Assembly (NCBI RefSeq): GCF_003606345.3
Contig: NZ_CP031844.2
Span: forward strand, 248,001-312,000
Length of the DNA stretch: 64,000 bases
Direction: 5' to 3'
Origin: Bartonella krasnovii
Lineage (GTDB): Bacteria > Pseudomonadota > Alphaproteobacteria > Rhizobiales > Rhizobiaceae
Positions 48,235 through 58,971 of this stretch are shown here, piece by piece (the first letter of the stretch is position 1; every line of letters begins with the position of its first letter). Below the pieces are notes generated by a model that was not told the origin of the DNA, did no database searches, and saw only the letters and a list, made by a program, of their open reading frames with translations. A program made the translations under genes and the position numbers.

Positions 48235-49941
48235 TTAAGGTTTTGCTTCATTTTTAATAGTGATGTCTACTTTGCTTAAAGCTTTGGATAGATCATTTTG
48301 TAGAACGGATTCGAGATCAACCATTGCGAGCCCTTTATTATCTTTTGCTTTAATCTTAATGATCAATATTTGTGGATTTTTAGCAAATTCACCTAAGGAT
48401 TTTGAAATTTTTTCTGCTTCGTTTTGATTTTTTAGCAGCATTTTGGGGGTTTGCGTCATCATTAAATAGAAATCGTCATAGAGTTCTTTTTTAAGATCAT
48501 GTTGGCTATCATTAAGGTTTTTTGCAAGATAAGAAAAAAGTTTATCAATGAAACCCGCATCCCGATATTGTATATCAATTTCATTGATACCAAGGTTTTG
48601 GGAAGCAGCAATCATAATATTTTGTTGACCAGAAAAAAGTTTTTCATCAACATCAATAACCTTAGCTGATATGTTTCCAGATCCAACGTCCTTCATATTG
48701 AAAGACATTGCATCAAGAAAGAGCATACGTTTTTTCTCATCATAAGAAATATCAATTTTCCCTGAAAAATCAATTTGTTCAAATCCCATCTTTTTTAAAA
48801 GTTCTAAATCTTTTTCATTCATTTTTTTAGGTAAAACGGAAAAATTATCAAGAGAAAGAAAAAGCTTTTTGGGGATAGGATGTTTCCACAAACTTGGTTT
48901 AAGTTGAAATGATTCAAGCTTTGCTTTCAATGATGGGATATCAACGGTGACATTATCAACTTTGACATCTGCTGAGGTAATGGCAAGCAGTATGTTTAGA
49001 AGGAGACCATTTTGTGCTCTTTTTTCTGCGACCTTATTATTCTCTTTCCTTGCATTAAGATAAGCTTTGAGCAGTTTTTCAGGCGTTTGTTCAAGCGGTT
49101 TCATCTTTAGACCAGATGTTTTAAATTGGCCGAGGAAGAAAGAACTATTTTTTTCTGCTTCTTCAAAAATATCGACACTTATATTGTTTAGAGAAATAGG
49201 ACCTGTAACGGTTTTACCTTGATTGAGAGCGTTATTTTTTCCGAAAATAATAGAATAGGCATAATTGATGTCGATATCATAAGCCTTTATTGTATCACTT
49301 TTAGCCATAAGTTGCATCTGTTTATCGCCATTGACTGCGAGCGTTTTAAGATCCATATTTTTAATACTAATGGAATGGATATGACCGTTTTTAAAATCAG
49401 AAAGCTGGAAATTCTTGACTTCAACTGTTTCTGTTCGTTTATTTTTATTTTCTAGAGAAATCTGTATATTCGGGGCACTTATTGAGGCAAGATCAATACG
49501 CATCACTGATTGTAAAAGACGTGATGTGATTGTTCTGTCTTTATCTTTTAAGGATACATTTTTAAGAGAAATTTGGGGTATTTTTACATGAATATTATTA
49601 TGCTTTAAATCAACATTATAAAATGTAAAAGCTCCAGGAATAAAGGAAAGAGGAGGACGGGCAGAAATGGCACCAATTTTCAGTGATGTACCGGCTGGAA
49701 CGGGGAGTGTAACATTCTTCAAATTAACTTTACCTAGAATGCTGACTTCAGATGTTTCTGCTTTTATGGCTCGACGGGCTATCTCTTGTTTTACAAAACT
49801 GTCAAGATAGGGTTTTGCGATATAAAATCCACCAACAACTATAATTGCTAAGATAGCAATAAGTCCAATAATGCAAGTGAGCCAATATTTCAGGTTACTT
49901 TGATACCCACTATTAAGCTTGACCATTCTTTCTTCTTTCAT
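48235..49941 (-). CDS. Periplasmic AsmA/DUF748-like protein
   Basis: About 568 residues; starts at 49,941 or 49,926 (MVKLNSG) are both possible. One membrane anchor near the N-terminus (YWLTCIIGLIAILAIIVVGG), then a long region of beta-strand-rich, Lys-rich sequence with repeating ISLKNVSL, VKNFQLSDF, VDNVTVDI-like units, as in AsmA/DUF748 envelope proteins. No enzyme motif. Role in envelope structure is inferred from architecture only. Confidence 0.6.
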   Translation of the reverse strand: MKEERMVKLNSGYQSNLKYWLTCIIGLIAILAIIVVGGFYIAKPYLDSFVKQEIARRAIKAETSEVSILGKVNLKNVTLPVPAGTSLKIGAISARPPLSFIPGAFTFYNVDLKHNNIHVKIPQISLKNVSLKDKDRTITSRLLQSVMRIDLASISAPNIQISLENKNKRTETVEVKNFQLSDFKNGHIHSISIKNMDLKTLAVNGDKQMQLMAKSDTIKAYDIDINYAYSIIFGKNNALNQGKTVTGPISLNNISVDIFEEAEKNSSFFLGQFKTSGLKMKPLEQTPEKLLKAYLNARKENNKVAEKRAQNGLLLNILLAITSADVKVDNVTVDIPSLKAKLESFQLKPSLWKHPIPKKLFLSLDNFSVLPKKMNEKDLELLKKMGFEQIDFSGKIDISYDEKKRMLFLDAMSFNMKDVGSGNISAKVIDVDEKLFSGQQNIMIAASQNLGINEIDIQYRDAGFIDKLFSYLAKNLNDSQHDLKKELYDDFYLMMTQTPKMLLKNQNEAEKISKSLGEFAKNPQILIIKIKAKDNKGLAMVDLESVLQNDLSKALSKVDITIKNEAKP

Positions 49942-50216
49942 TTTTATCACTCTTTAAAATTGAGAGTGAAGATAAACTCTTTTAAGCAACGACAAAGGTT
50001 AAAATATAGCGTGTACCAGTTTCAACAGTCATCTACCCTCTATATTAGAGTTATTCTCATCTTTTTTGCAATATCGCTTTATCAATTTTTTATCACTTTA
50101 AATTATCAGAAAATATTTCTATGTCTGCTTTTATCTTACTGCTGTTTATAGGAATATTTAAAACATATAAAGTTATGTTTTGATTCATTATAACTTAATG
50201 GGGAGAGGTGAGTATT

Positions 50217-51989
50217 ATGACAGAAAATCAAATAATGGCCTTTTCGATCATTGGTCTCATGATGCTTGTATTTATTTGGGATCGATTTCGTTATGATCTT
50301 GTCGCTATTTGTACATTATTAATAGCGTGTACAGTTGGTCTTGTCAGTCCAAAGGAAGCTTTTAGCGGTTTTAGTAATGATATTGTTATTATCGTGGGAA
50401 GTGTGTTTGTTGTCAGTACGGCTGTATCACGCTCTGGTATAATGGAATTTATTATTCAGCGGATATGGCCAGATGTGAAATCGGTGCGCTTTCAATTAGC
50501 TTTTTTGGTTTTTTCTGTTGTTGTTTTATCAATGTTTGTTAAAAATATTGGTGCTTTGGCTATAATGCTTCCGATCGCTTTTCAGTTTGCTCGTCGTTCT
50601 CAGGTTTCTCCTTCTGTCTTTTTGATGCCCATGGCCTTTGGCTCTTTATTGGGGGGGCTTATGACACAGATAGGAACATCTCCCAATGTTGTTATTTCAG
50701 CGATGCAAGAACGTTTAGCAGGAACACCTTTTACGATGTTTGATTTTACACCAGTTGGTGCGGTTATTGCGACGGTTGGTGTCTTATACTTGGTCTGTTT
50801 TTATTGGCTTTTGCCAGTGCGTGTGCGTTCAGGTGGATCGTTTGATGATGCCATTGATATTCGTAATTATATTGTAGAAGTGCATATTTCAATAAACTCA
50901 CCCATTGTGGGGAAAAGTATTGTCGATTTGGTTAAGCCATCAAGTGGTGATGTTATGGTGACTCAAATCATCAGAAATAAAATATCTATTTCACCACTAC
51001 CAGATTTTGTTTTATCTGAAAACGATATTGTTTTGCTGGAAGGATCGCATACAGGAATAGATAGTGTGATGAACTCTGCGCGTTTAGAGTTTTCTAAGGA
51101 GCGAACTCTTTCTACAGGGGATAAGGATAGTGATATTGATATTATTGAAGCGGTCATCACGCATAACTCGCCCCTTATTGGCATTAGTGCGAAAGAGTTT
51201 TCACTCTTTGACCACTATAATGTCAATTTGCTTGCGTTAAGTCGTCAACATGAAAGGGTGCGGGCAAGACTTGATGATATTATCTTTCATCTTGGAGATG
51301 TGATTGTTTTACAAGGACAAGATGCGGTTATTCCAAATTTATTAAGGGGATTGAAATGCTTGCCCTTAGCAAAACGCAATATTGTGTTTGGAAATTTACG
51401 GCATGGTTTTATATCTTTAGCTATTTTATTTATAGCCATTATTTTTACAGCTTTTCATATTGTTCCAGTTGCTTTTTCTTTCTTTTCTGCTGCAGCTGCA
51501 ATGGTTATTTTTCGCATTTTGCCCGCGCGTGATCTCTATCAGGCATTAGATGGTCCAATATTAGTCCTATTAGCGGCTCTTATTCCAGTAAGTGAAGCGT
51601 TAGAGAGAACGGGATGTACAGATCTCATTGGTCAATGGCTGAGTCAACTGGCAATATTTTTCCCACCATCTGGTGCTTTAGCACTGATGTTGGTGACAGC
51701 TATGTTGGTCACGCCATTTTTGAATAATGCCGCAACGGTTATGATGGTCGCCCCCATCGCATCAAGTTTTGCTCATTCTCTTCATTATAAACCTGAAGCT
51801 TTTTTGATGGCTGTTGCCATTGGTGCGGGGTGTGAATTTCTTACACCTATTGGACATCAAAGCAATATGCTTGTTATGGCGCCAGGAGGATATCGTTTTA
51901 GTGATTATCCACGTTTGGGGGCTCCCTTAGCGGTGTTGATCATTATTGTTGCTGTTCCCATGCTTATGTGGGTTTGGCCATTACAATAG
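50217..51989 (+). CDS. SLC13/DASS-type transporter with two TrkA_C domains
   Basis: 590 residues from ATG 50,217 (GGGGAG upstream; GTG 50,208 also possible). Membrane halves at about 5-205 and 395-590 show the ArsB/NhaD/SLC13 fold: FSNDIVIIVGSVFVVSTAV, MTQIGTSPNVVIS, and mirrored FLNNAATVMMVAPIA and GHQSNMLV. The cytosolic middle holds two TrkA_C-like regulatory domains (VVGKSIVDLV, LIGISAKEFSL). The substrate is an anion, perhaps a dicarboxylate or sulphate. Confidence 0.85.
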   Translation: MTENQIMAFSIIGLMMLVFIWDRFRYDLVAICTLLIACTVGLVSPKEAFSGFSNDIVIIVGSVFVVSTAVSRSGIMEFIIQRIWPDVKSVRFQLAFLVFSVVVLSMFVKNIGALAIMLPIAFQFARRSQVSPSVFLMPMAFGSLLGGLMTQIGTSPNVVISAMQERLAGTPFTMFDFTPVGAVIATVGVLYLVCFYWLLPVRVRSGGSFDDAIDIRNYIVEVHISINSPIVGKSIVDLVKPSSGDVMVTQIIRNKISISPLPDFVLSENDIVLLEGSHTGIDSVMNSARLEFSKERTLSTGDKDSDIDIIEAVITHNSPLIGISAKEFSLFDHYNVNLLALSRQHERVRARLDDIIFHLGDVIVLQGQDAVIPNLLRGLKCLPLAKRNIVFGNLRHGFISLAILFIAIIFTAFHIVPVAFSFFSAAAAMVIFRILPARDLYQALDGPILVLLAALIPVSEALERTGCTDLIGQWLSQLAIFFPPSGALALMLVTAMLVTPFLNNAATVMMVAPIASSFAHSLHYKPEAFLMAVAIGAGCEFLTPIGHQSNMLVMAPGGYRFSDYPRLGAPLAVLIIIVAVPMLMWVWPLQ

Positions 51990-52444
51990 GATATTTTTTG
52001 AAAGCTTTAAGGATAGATTCCAAAAGATTGTTCACCGTATGAAGATAAGTTGAAGAGATATATAAAAAATTTTATTTAAAGCCTAAGGAGTATATTTAAT
52101 GTTATTCTACAATTGAAGATAGGGAACGGGTTATTTAAAAGATTGTCTTTTGTATACATTGAATTAGGGAAGAATGATTAACATTATCAACAAGCGCATG
52201 TACGCCATTACGGTCATGATCTTTTTTATAAATTCAAATTATATAAAAGTTGTTATGTGAAGCAAAAGGATATTTACATCATTTTTAATTGATACAGTTG
52301 CAAAAGACTAACCGATTGGAATACATATTGCTTTAAAAATAAATAAACGGAGCAACTTAAAGTTTTTTCGTGAATGAGGGCTACCATCTTTGTTCATTTA
52401 TGCTTAAAAGTGTAGAAAGTAAATTGTTTTACAAGGTATGTTAT
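51990..52444. other. Intergenic, AT-rich
   Basis: About 450 bp without a convincing frame. The 25 codons in frame before ATG 52,445 are not thought to be translated. No hairpin stands out. Confidence 0.4.
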
Positions 52445-53116
52445 ATGTCGTATGATAGTTTTATTGCTGAAGTTAATGCAGAATTTCGTCAGGAAAAGGC
52501 GCTTGCTTTTTGGAGACGGTATGGTTTTTCAATTATTGGGGCCGCTGTTCTTTTCATCCTCATGATAATTGCTTATCAAATTTATCATCATGCGCAAATA
52601 AAGAAAGCTAGCCATATTGGTGATGCATTTGTACAAAGCCTTAATTTTGCGGATACACGTCATTTTGATGAGGCGATAAAGCAATTGGAGAGTATTAAAG
52701 ACTCTCATTTTGGAGGATATCCTTTTCTTGCCCGTTTGCGGGAGGCTTCTTTACGCATGGAGCAAGGTGATCTTATCAAGTCGGTGGAGCTCTTTGATTC
52801 TGTTGCAGCGGATGAGAATGCACCGCAGATTTTACGGAAAGTTGCAAAAATTCGAGCTGCCTATGTTTTAGTTGATACAGGGACCTTGGAGGATGTCGAA
52901 AAGCGCGTTAAAGATATGACAAGTGATATTGAGCCTATGCGTATGTCCGCACGAGAGGCTTTAGGCTTAGCTGCTTATAAAGCAGGGAAGATTGATGAGG
53001 CCGTTGACTATTTTCAGAAAATTTCTGCGGAAGGTATGCAGAGATCAAAGATAATAGATCGAGCTCGAATGATGCTTGAGCTTATGCAAGCTGAGGGCAA
53101 GGCAAATAAGGAATAA
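52445..53116 (+). CDS. YfgM-like TPR membrane protein
   Basis: 223 residues from ATG 52,445 ([11 protein letters not shown]). A single membrane span (about 28-48) after [15 protein letters not shown], then helical TPR_21-type repeats rich in Ala/Glu/Lys. YfgM-type proteins sit beside Der in many proteobacteria and help proteins leave the Sec translocon. The stop is 4 bp before the der ATG, an operon arrangement. Confidence 0.8.
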   Translation: MSYDSFIAEVNAEFRQEKALAFWRRYGFSIIGAAVLFILMIIAYQIYHHAQIKKASHIGDAFVQSLNFADTRHFDEAIKQLESIKDSHFGGYPFLARLREASLRMEQGDLIKSVELFDSVAADENAPQILRKVAKIRAAYVLVDTGTLEDVEKRVKDMTSDIEPMRMSAREALGLAAYKAGKIDEAVDYFQKISAEGMQRSKIIDRARMMLELMQAEGKANKE

Positions 53117-53120
53117 ATCG

Positions 53121-54545
53121 ATGAGCCTTACCATTGCTATCGTTGGTCGTCCCAATGTTGGGAAATCAACACTTTTTAATCGTTTGGTTGGGCAAAAATT
53201 GGCTTTGGTTGATGATAAGCCGGGTGTAACACGTGATCGGCGTATTCATGCGGCAAAACTTCAAGATCTACGTTTTGATGTGATTGATACGGCTGGGCTG
53301 GAAGAAGCTGCGGATCATACCCTTGAGGGGCGTATGCGTTCTCATACAAAAGCTGCGATTGATGAAGCAAATCTTATTTTATTCGTATTTGATGCAAAGA
53401 GCGGAATAACACCGAGTGATTTAAATTTTGCTTCACTGGTTAGAAAATCAGGAAAACCGATTGTGCTCGTTGCCAATAAGTCTGAGTCAAAAGCGGCAAC
53501 AGGGGGAGAGTATGAGGCGTGGTCATTAGGTTTGGGAGAGCCGTGTCTCATATCAGCTGAACATGGTTTGGGATTTAGCGATCTTCGTGATGCCATTATA
53601 GAGGCTGTTGGGCCAGAGTGCGCTTTTGGCAACAACAAAGAAGAAGATATGACGATACAGCCAGCTTCTGCTGGTGATGATGTAAACAATTCGGAAGAAG
53701 AGGGGCTTATTTACGATGAAAGCAAGCCTATTCGGATTGCCATTGCGGGGCGTCCCAATACAGGAAAATCCACCCTTATCAATAGTATGTTGAAGCAAGA
53801 TCGGTTGTTAACAGGACCAGAAGCAGGGTTGACCCGCGATTCTATTTCTGTCGATTGGGAATGGGGTGGTCGTCGTATTAAACTTTTTGATACTGCAGGT
53901 TTACGTCGAAAATCGAAAATTCAAGAAAAATTAGAAAAGCTATCGGTTGCTGATACTTTACGTGCCATTCGTTTTGCAGAAGTGGTGGTCATTGTTTTTG
54001 ATGCAACGATGCCTTTTGAAAAGCAGGATTTACAAATTGCTGATCTTGTGATTCGTGAAGGACGTGTTCCAGTTATTGCTTTCAATAAATGGGACCTTAT
54101 TGAAAATAATCAGACCACATTGATTGATTTGCATGAAAAATGTGCGCGATTTCTTCCTCAAGTTCGCGGTTTGAGAGCTGTCCCTTTATCAGGACAATAT
54201 AGTCAAGGGATTGATAAACTTATGGAAAATGTCATGATGATGCACCGTGTATGGAATCGTCGCATTTCCACAGCTAAATTGAATCAATGGCTTGAAACTG
54301 TTGTAGCACATCATCCACCACCGGCTGTTTCAGGACGTCGGCTTAAGGTTAAATATATCACACAGGTGAAAACACGTCCTCCCGGATTTATGATTTCTTG
54401 CTCACGGCCCCAAGTTATGCCCCAGTCGTATTTGCGTTATCTTGTTAATGGATTACGTGAAACATTCGATATGCCTGGTATACCAATGCGTTTATCATTA
54501 CGAGCTTCTGATAATCCTTTTGCAACACGTTCTAAAAAGAAATAA
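53121..54545 (+). CDS. der: Ribosome-assembly GTPase Der
   Basis: 474 residues from ATG 53,121. Two tandem G domains: GRPNVGKS at about 8-15 with DTAGLE and NKSE, and GRPNTGKS at about 210-217 with [19 protein letters not shown] and NKWD; a KH-like C-terminal domain ends RSKKK. Needed for 50S subunit maturation. The double-domain form is unique to Der. Confidence 0.98.
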   Translation: MSLTIAIVGRPNVGKSTLFNRLVGQKLALVDDKPGVTRDRRIHAAKLQDLRFDVIDTAGLEEAADHTLEGRMRSHTKAAIDEANLILFVFDAKSGITPSDLNFASLVRKSGKPIVLVANKSESKAATGGEYEAWSLGLGEPCLISAEHGLGFSDLRDAIIEAVGPECAFGNNKEEDMTIQPASAGDDVNNSEEEGLIYDESKPIRIAIAGRPNTGKSTLINSMLKQDRLLTGPEAGLTRDSISVDWEWGGRRIKLFDTAGLRRKSKIQEKLEKLSVADTLRAIRFAEVVVIVFDATMPFEKQDLQIADLVIREGRVPVIAFNKWDLIENNQTTLIDLHEKCARFLPQVRGLRAVPLSGQYSQGIDKLMENVMMMHRVWNRRISTAKLNQWLETVVAHHPPPAVSGRRLKVKYITQVKTRPPGFMISCSRPQVMPQSYLRYLVNGLRETFDMPGIPMRLSLRASDNPFATRSKKK

Positions 54546-55723
54546 TAGCTCTTTATTTTTAAAGTGAATGAAGTCTATAGAATCTTTAAAATAAGCCTTT
54601 TCATAATTTATAGTGTTCTAAATATCGAAAATTAAATGATAATTTCAACAGACAAACCTCTTCTTTTTCATAAAAGAAAAAAGCTTTATTTACTAACATA
54701 TTGATAAACCAGCAATTATTTATCATGCGTGCTATAGAACTTTCTCAGTTTAATTTTTCTTGATAAAGATTCTTTATTTGCATGTTATGAGAAGAATTAA
54801 TAGGGATATTGAAGAAAGAGCACACAATCCTTTTAAGAGTGTATTTTAATGTAAAAATGAAGACAATATGAGGGGAGGGAATATACGTTTGAAGAGAGCA
54901 TTAAATTGTCTTTTCATAAAACTAGGGTATTAACGAGCGCTTTTTATGACGATGTTTTTTTAATAAAAAGCAAAAATATCTGCTAAATCTAACAATATTC
55001 AATTCTAAATAGTGAAATTCAACAAGCAGAGTAAAATTGTATAGTGGTCATATTCAGGTTTGATTGTGTTTTATTTTAAATTATAAATTTATTATATCTC
55101 AGACTTAAAGAAAAATTTCTTTATGCTTTTAAGTTCAGTTTATGATAGGGCCTATAAATAGGTATTAACGTATAAGATCTAGCGAATGATTTAACATTAT
55201 TTTCAGCTTTCAATGGTATATCAATTTTCATGAACACATGATGGGTAAAGCTTACACAATGTGATTCACAACCAGTGAATAGGTGTTTAGTCTATTAGGT
55301 TACTAAGAATAAGACATCAGTTGTGTTTGTGCTATTTTATCAAAGTATTACACGATATGTTTTATATGTTTTGTGTAGATGAATTCACATACGTTCAGAA
55401 TATTTAAAGGATAGGAAGAAAAGATATGCCTTTATGTTTTTTTAAGACGCGGGCTGTTGCAACATTGGAGTTGAAAAAGTGTATAATGGTGCTGTTTTGT
55501 TGCTTCAGCATAAAGATAATGGGCTTATGAATTTTATATTATTCACAGAAGCTTTTTAAAAAAGCATGTTGAATTGAAAAATATGTTATTTAGGCGATAA
55601 AATTTATACGATAATTGGTGATAGATTTCTTTTAGTATCTTGACGAATAAATTCGGGAACAATATGATGCACACGATTTTATGAGATGCATTTTTACTTT
55701 GCTTTTTGATGAAGGAGCCAATG
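54546..55723. other. Long AT-rich intergenic region before atp genes
   Basis: Nearly 1.2 kb with no convincing frame on either strand; a 34-codon ORF at 55,426 with a fair ribosome site is all that stands out. It must hold the promoter of the ATP synthase Fo operon. It could also hold an untranslated RNA, but I see no strong structure. Confidence 0.45.
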
Positions 55724-56158
55724 ATGGCGATGGGCGAAGAACCCGTTATAAGTCGCAAGGAGGCTGAGGAGAAAAAGCAAAGAGAGTGTTTTCATTCAGA
55801 GGATTTGGAATGTCGTAGTAAGAACTTAAGCGTAGCTTTAGTGCGCAAGCAGGCATTAAGGAAGCGTGAGCATAAGGATAGACGGGAAAAATCACAAGGA
55901 AGGGTGGCGGATGCAATTAAGCTTTCCAGTGAGTTTCTGGCAAGTGTTATCGTTGGTGTTGTTTTGGGGGTAGGGTTTGATAAGTTAGCAGGTTCATGGC
56001 CATGGGGATTGGTGTTCTTTCTCTTTCTTGGATTTGCTGCTGGTGTATTGAGTATTCTTCGGTCTGTGGGGTATGTTCCCTCCAGTCAATTAGGGAAAAA
56101 AGGCGTATTGCGCCAAGATAAACAAAATAAAGGGGCCAGTGAGAGGTCCGATAAATGA
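55724..56158 (+). CDS. atpI: ATP synthase protein I (AtpI)
   Basis: About 144 residues from ATG 55,724, set by AAGGAG at 55,712-55,717 (ATG 55,721 also fits). The N-terminal about 70 residues are charged and unusually long; two membrane helices follow ([35 protein letters not shown]), as in AtpI/AtpZ, which helps assemble the c-ring or carries Mg2+/Ca2+. It opens the Fo operon. Confidence 0.85.
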   Translation: MAMGEEPVISRKEAEEKKQRECFHSEDLECRSKNLSVALVRKQALRKREHKDRREKSQGRVADAIKLSSEFLASVIVGVVLGVGFDKLAGSWPWGLVFFLFLGFAAGVLSILRSVGYVPSSQLGKKGVLRQDKQNKGASERSDK

Positions 56159-56165
56159 GGTTGAA

Positions 56166-56924
56166 GTGACAGCGCATGCTCCAGATCCTATTCATCAGTT
56201 TGAGATTTCACGACTGATTAAGATTTCCATAGGAAATATGGATTTATCATTTACAAATGTATCATTGTTTACAGTCATTACGGTTGTTATAACTTCTGTT
56301 TTTCTCTTTATTTCATCATCAAGTCGTGGATTAGTTCCAACGCGGATGCAATCTCTTTCAGAAATGGCCTATGAGTTTGTAGCGTCGACTCTGCGAGAAT
56401 CATCTGGTGTGCAGGGAATGCAATTTTTCCCTTTAGTTTTTTCTCTGTTTACTTTTATTTTGGTTGCTAACTTTATTGGTCTTTTCCCCTATTTTTATAC
56501 GGTGACCTCACAGATTATGATCACGTTTTCGTTGGCAATGGTGGTTATTTTGACGGTGGTTGGTTATGGTTTTTATAAGCATGGAGTCAGTTTTTTGAGA
56601 TTATTTGTTCCCAGTGGGGTTCCTGTCATCGTTTTGCCTCTAGTGACAATGATTGAGATTATTTCTTTTCTCTCCCGCCCCATCAGCCTTTCGCTTCGTC
56701 TTTTTGCGAATATGCTTGCTGGCCATATTACGCTCAAAGTATTTTCAGGTTTTGTTGTTTCAATGATTGGGGTAGGAATTGTAGGTGTTGGTGGTTCAGT
56801 TTTGCCCCTTATTATGACTGTGGCGATTACGGCTCTTGAGTTTTTGGTTGCATTTCTTCAAGCTTACGTCTTTACAGTTTTAACATGTATGTATCTTAAT
56901 GATGCAATTCATCCAGGACATTAA
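56166..56924 (+). CDS. atpB: ATP synthase subunit a
   Basis: 252 residues from GTG 56,166, preceded by GAGG; an earlier GTG (56,139) overlaps atpI. Fo stator channel: the essential Arg is at about 178 in [14 protein letters not shown], and [20 protein letters not shown] closes the protein. It carries protons to and from the c-ring. Confidence 0.96.
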   Translation: MTAHAPDPIHQFEISRLIKISIGNMDLSFTNVSLFTVITVVITSVFLFISSSSRGLVPTRMQSLSEMAYEFVASTLRESSGVQGMQFFPLVFSLFTFILVANFIGLFPYFYTVTSQIMITFSLAMVVILTVVGYGFYKHGVSFLRLFVPSGVPVIVLPLVTMIEIISFLSRPISLSLRLFANMLAGHITLKVFSGFVVSMIGVGIVGVGGSVLPLIMTVAITALEFLVAFLQAYVFTVLTCMYLNDAIHPGH

Positions 56925-56977
56925 TAAACTGGCGGTTTTCCGTCGAATAGTGCAATTTCGCTTTAAAGGAGAATAAT

Positions 56978-57208
56978 ATGGAAATGGTGCTTGCAGCAAA
57001 ATATATTGGCGCTGGTCTTGCTTGCTTTGGTATGGCTGGAACAGCTTTAGGACTTGGTAATATTTTTGGGAGCTATCTTTCTGGTGCATTACGTAATCCA
57101 TCAGCCGCAGATAGTCAGTTTGGACGTCTCGTCTTTGGTTTTGCTGTGACAGAAGCTTTGGGTATTTTTTCATTGCTCATTGCTTTATTACTTCTTTTTG
57201 GGGTTTAA
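56978..57208 (+). CDS. atpE: ATP synthase subunit c
   Basis: 76 residues, two helices joined by the polar loop RNPS (39-42). The proton-binding Glu is E59 in AVTEALGI. The first helix has GAGLACFGMAGTALGLG. AAAGGAG precedes the ATG. Confidence 0.97.
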   Translation: MEMVLAAKYIGAGLACFGMAGTALGLGNIFGSYLSGALRNPSAADSQFGRLVFGFAVTEALGIFSLLIALLLLFGV

Positions 57209-57335
57209 TCATTATCAAAAGGGTATATTTGTTCTCACTATGAAAAAAGATTTACCCTTTTAGCTCTCAATCAGGAATTGTTTGTCAATTATCATTGGTT
57301 AGAGAGGGTTTAAGCTATTTAAAGGATGAAAGAAG

Positions 57336-57902
57336 ATGTTTGTTTTCAGCGCTTATGCACAGAACACTGAAACGTCGGTAGAACATATCAAGAAAGTGGC
57401 AGAGCATGCAAATCGTGTGTTTCCGCCTTTTGATTTTGTTCATTTTAGTTCGCATTTTTTCTGGTTAGCAATTTCTTTCGGACTTTTTTATCTGTTTATC
57501 TCTCGTGTGATTGCACCGCGTATTGGGGGGGTTATTGAAACACGTCGAGATCGAATTGCATCTGATTTAGATCAGGCAATGCGCATGAAGCAGGAGGCAG
57601 ATACTGTTGTTGAGACTTATGAGCGTGAATTAGCAGAAGCGCGTTTGAAAGCTCATACCATAGCACAAGCTGCTGGTGAAGAGTTAAAACAAAAGGCGGA
57701 GCTTGAACGGAAAGAAATTGAAGAGCGTTTAGAGAAAAAGCTTGAAGATGCTGAAAAACAGATAGCAAAAATTCGCGATAAAGCGATGCAAAATGTTGGT
57801 TCTATCGCTGAAGAAGTCGCCCTTGAAATTGTGAAAAAATTGATTGATGTTGATATCAGCAAAGAGGCTGTTCGTTCAGTTGTTAAAACTGTGGATTATT
57901 GA
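57336..57902 (+). CDS. ATP synthase subunit b' (AtpG/F2)
   Basis: 188 residues. One N-terminal membrane helix (about 35-55, [18 protein letters not shown]), then a long coiled coil ([29 protein letters not shown]). It is one of the two different b-type subunits that alphaproteobacteria and phototrophs use in the peripheral stalk. The start at 57,336 follows AAAGGATGAAAG. Confidence 0.94.
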   Translation: MFVFSAYAQNTETSVEHIKKVAEHANRVFPPFDFVHFSSHFFWLAISFGLFYLFISRVIAPRIGGVIETRRDRIASDLDQAMRMKQEADTVVETYERELAEARLKAHTIAQAAGEELKQKAELERKEIEERLEKKLEDAEKQIAKIRDKAMQNVGSIAEEVALEIVKKLIDVDISKEAVRSVVKTVDY

Positions 57903-57911
57903 GGAACAAAG

Positions 57912-58406
57912 ATGAGTGATACTTTTTGGGCTTTTGTTGGATTAGTTCTTTTTTTAGCTCTTTTAGTTTATTTCGAGATTCCGCAGAAAGTTTTACATCA
58001 TCTCGATGCACGCGCGAAGCGTATCAAAGATGAGCTGGATGAGGCTCTGCGCCTTCGCGAAGAGGCACAGGAAATATTAGCTGAATATCAACGCAAGCAT
58101 GCGGAAGCAGAAAAAGATGCGCAGGAAATTATTGCAGCGGCAAAGCATGAGGTTGAATCCGTTATTGCTGAGGCCCGTACAAAAGCGGAAGAATATGTAA
58201 AAAACCGCAATAAATTGGCTGAGCAAAAAATTGCTCAGGCAGAAGCGGATGCAATCCGCATGGTCTCTTCGTCGGCTATCGATTTGGCAATTTCTACAGC
58301 ACGTACTCTTATTGCAAAGGAATTAGATTCTAATAGAGCAAATGAATTCCTTAAAGAAGCTCTTTCCAAGGAATCATTGAGCAAAATGAAAACGTATCTT
58401 AATTAA
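57912..58406 (+). CDS. atpF: ATP synthase subunit b
   Basis: 164 residues: membrane helix at 5-22 (FWAFVGLVLFLALLVYF), then a coiled coil with IPQKVLHHLDARAKRIKDELDEALRLREEAQ. It pairs with b' in the stalk. GAGGAAC precedes the ATG; 9 bp after the b' gene. Its end is the right boundary of the core segment. Confidence 0.96.
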   Translation: MSDTFWAFVGLVLFLALLVYFEIPQKVLHHLDARAKRIKDELDEALRLREEAQEILAEYQRKHAEAEKDAQEIIAAAKHEVESVIAEARTKAEEYVKNRNKLAEQKIAQAEADAIRMVSSSAIDLAISTARTLIAKELDSNRANEFLKEALSKESLSKMKTYLN

Positions 58407-58485
58407 TGGCAATTTTAGAGATAAAAAGAGATAAAAAACTGCTTTTTTAGGTGCGTAATTTTTTCTATATCAAATTCCTTATCTA

Positions 58486-58971
58486 TTATGTGGTGACGCT
58501 AGATTTTCTGAATAAAAAAACATAAAAACAATGAGTTATTATATAAATAAGGGAATAGTTGAGTATAATTTTATTATATTTTTTTACTTCTATCCCTAAT
58601 TTTTTTGAAGCTTTTTTTATTGCTTCTAGTGCTAGCCTTTTTCGGTCTGCGCTCTTTGTGTAAAGAGATGCCATTTGATCTTCTGTCCAGCCAAAAAGTG
58701 CTTTCAATTGTGATACTGTTGCACCCGAATTAGCGGCGCGTGTTGCTGTTAATTTTCGCAAATCGTGTGCTGACTTTTTAATTCCAGCCGCATTACAAGC
58801 ATCTCTAAATGCATTACCAAAGCTTTCCTTGATAAATTTTTGATTAGTTTTACTACATATAAATGTTTCATCACTAATAGGAACAGCTTCAAGCATTTTG
58901 GCTAATTGCGGTAAAATAGGAAGAAAGACATCTGTTTGGAATTTGCTTTTTTCTGTTTTGAGATGAATGAT
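58486..58971 (-). pseudogene. Tyrosine recombinase C-terminal remnant
   Basis: About 160 codons of an integrase catalytic domain: LKTEKSKFQTDVFLPILPQL (typical of the region before box II), then SAHDLRKLTATRAANSGATV (box II HxLRK) and LFGWTEDQMASLYTKSADRK with the catalytic Tyr. The N-terminal half with the first Arg is missing; in its place, in frame, is a helicase fragment ending at about 58,972. It marks an old mobile element inserted beside the ATP synthase genes. Confidence 0.85.
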
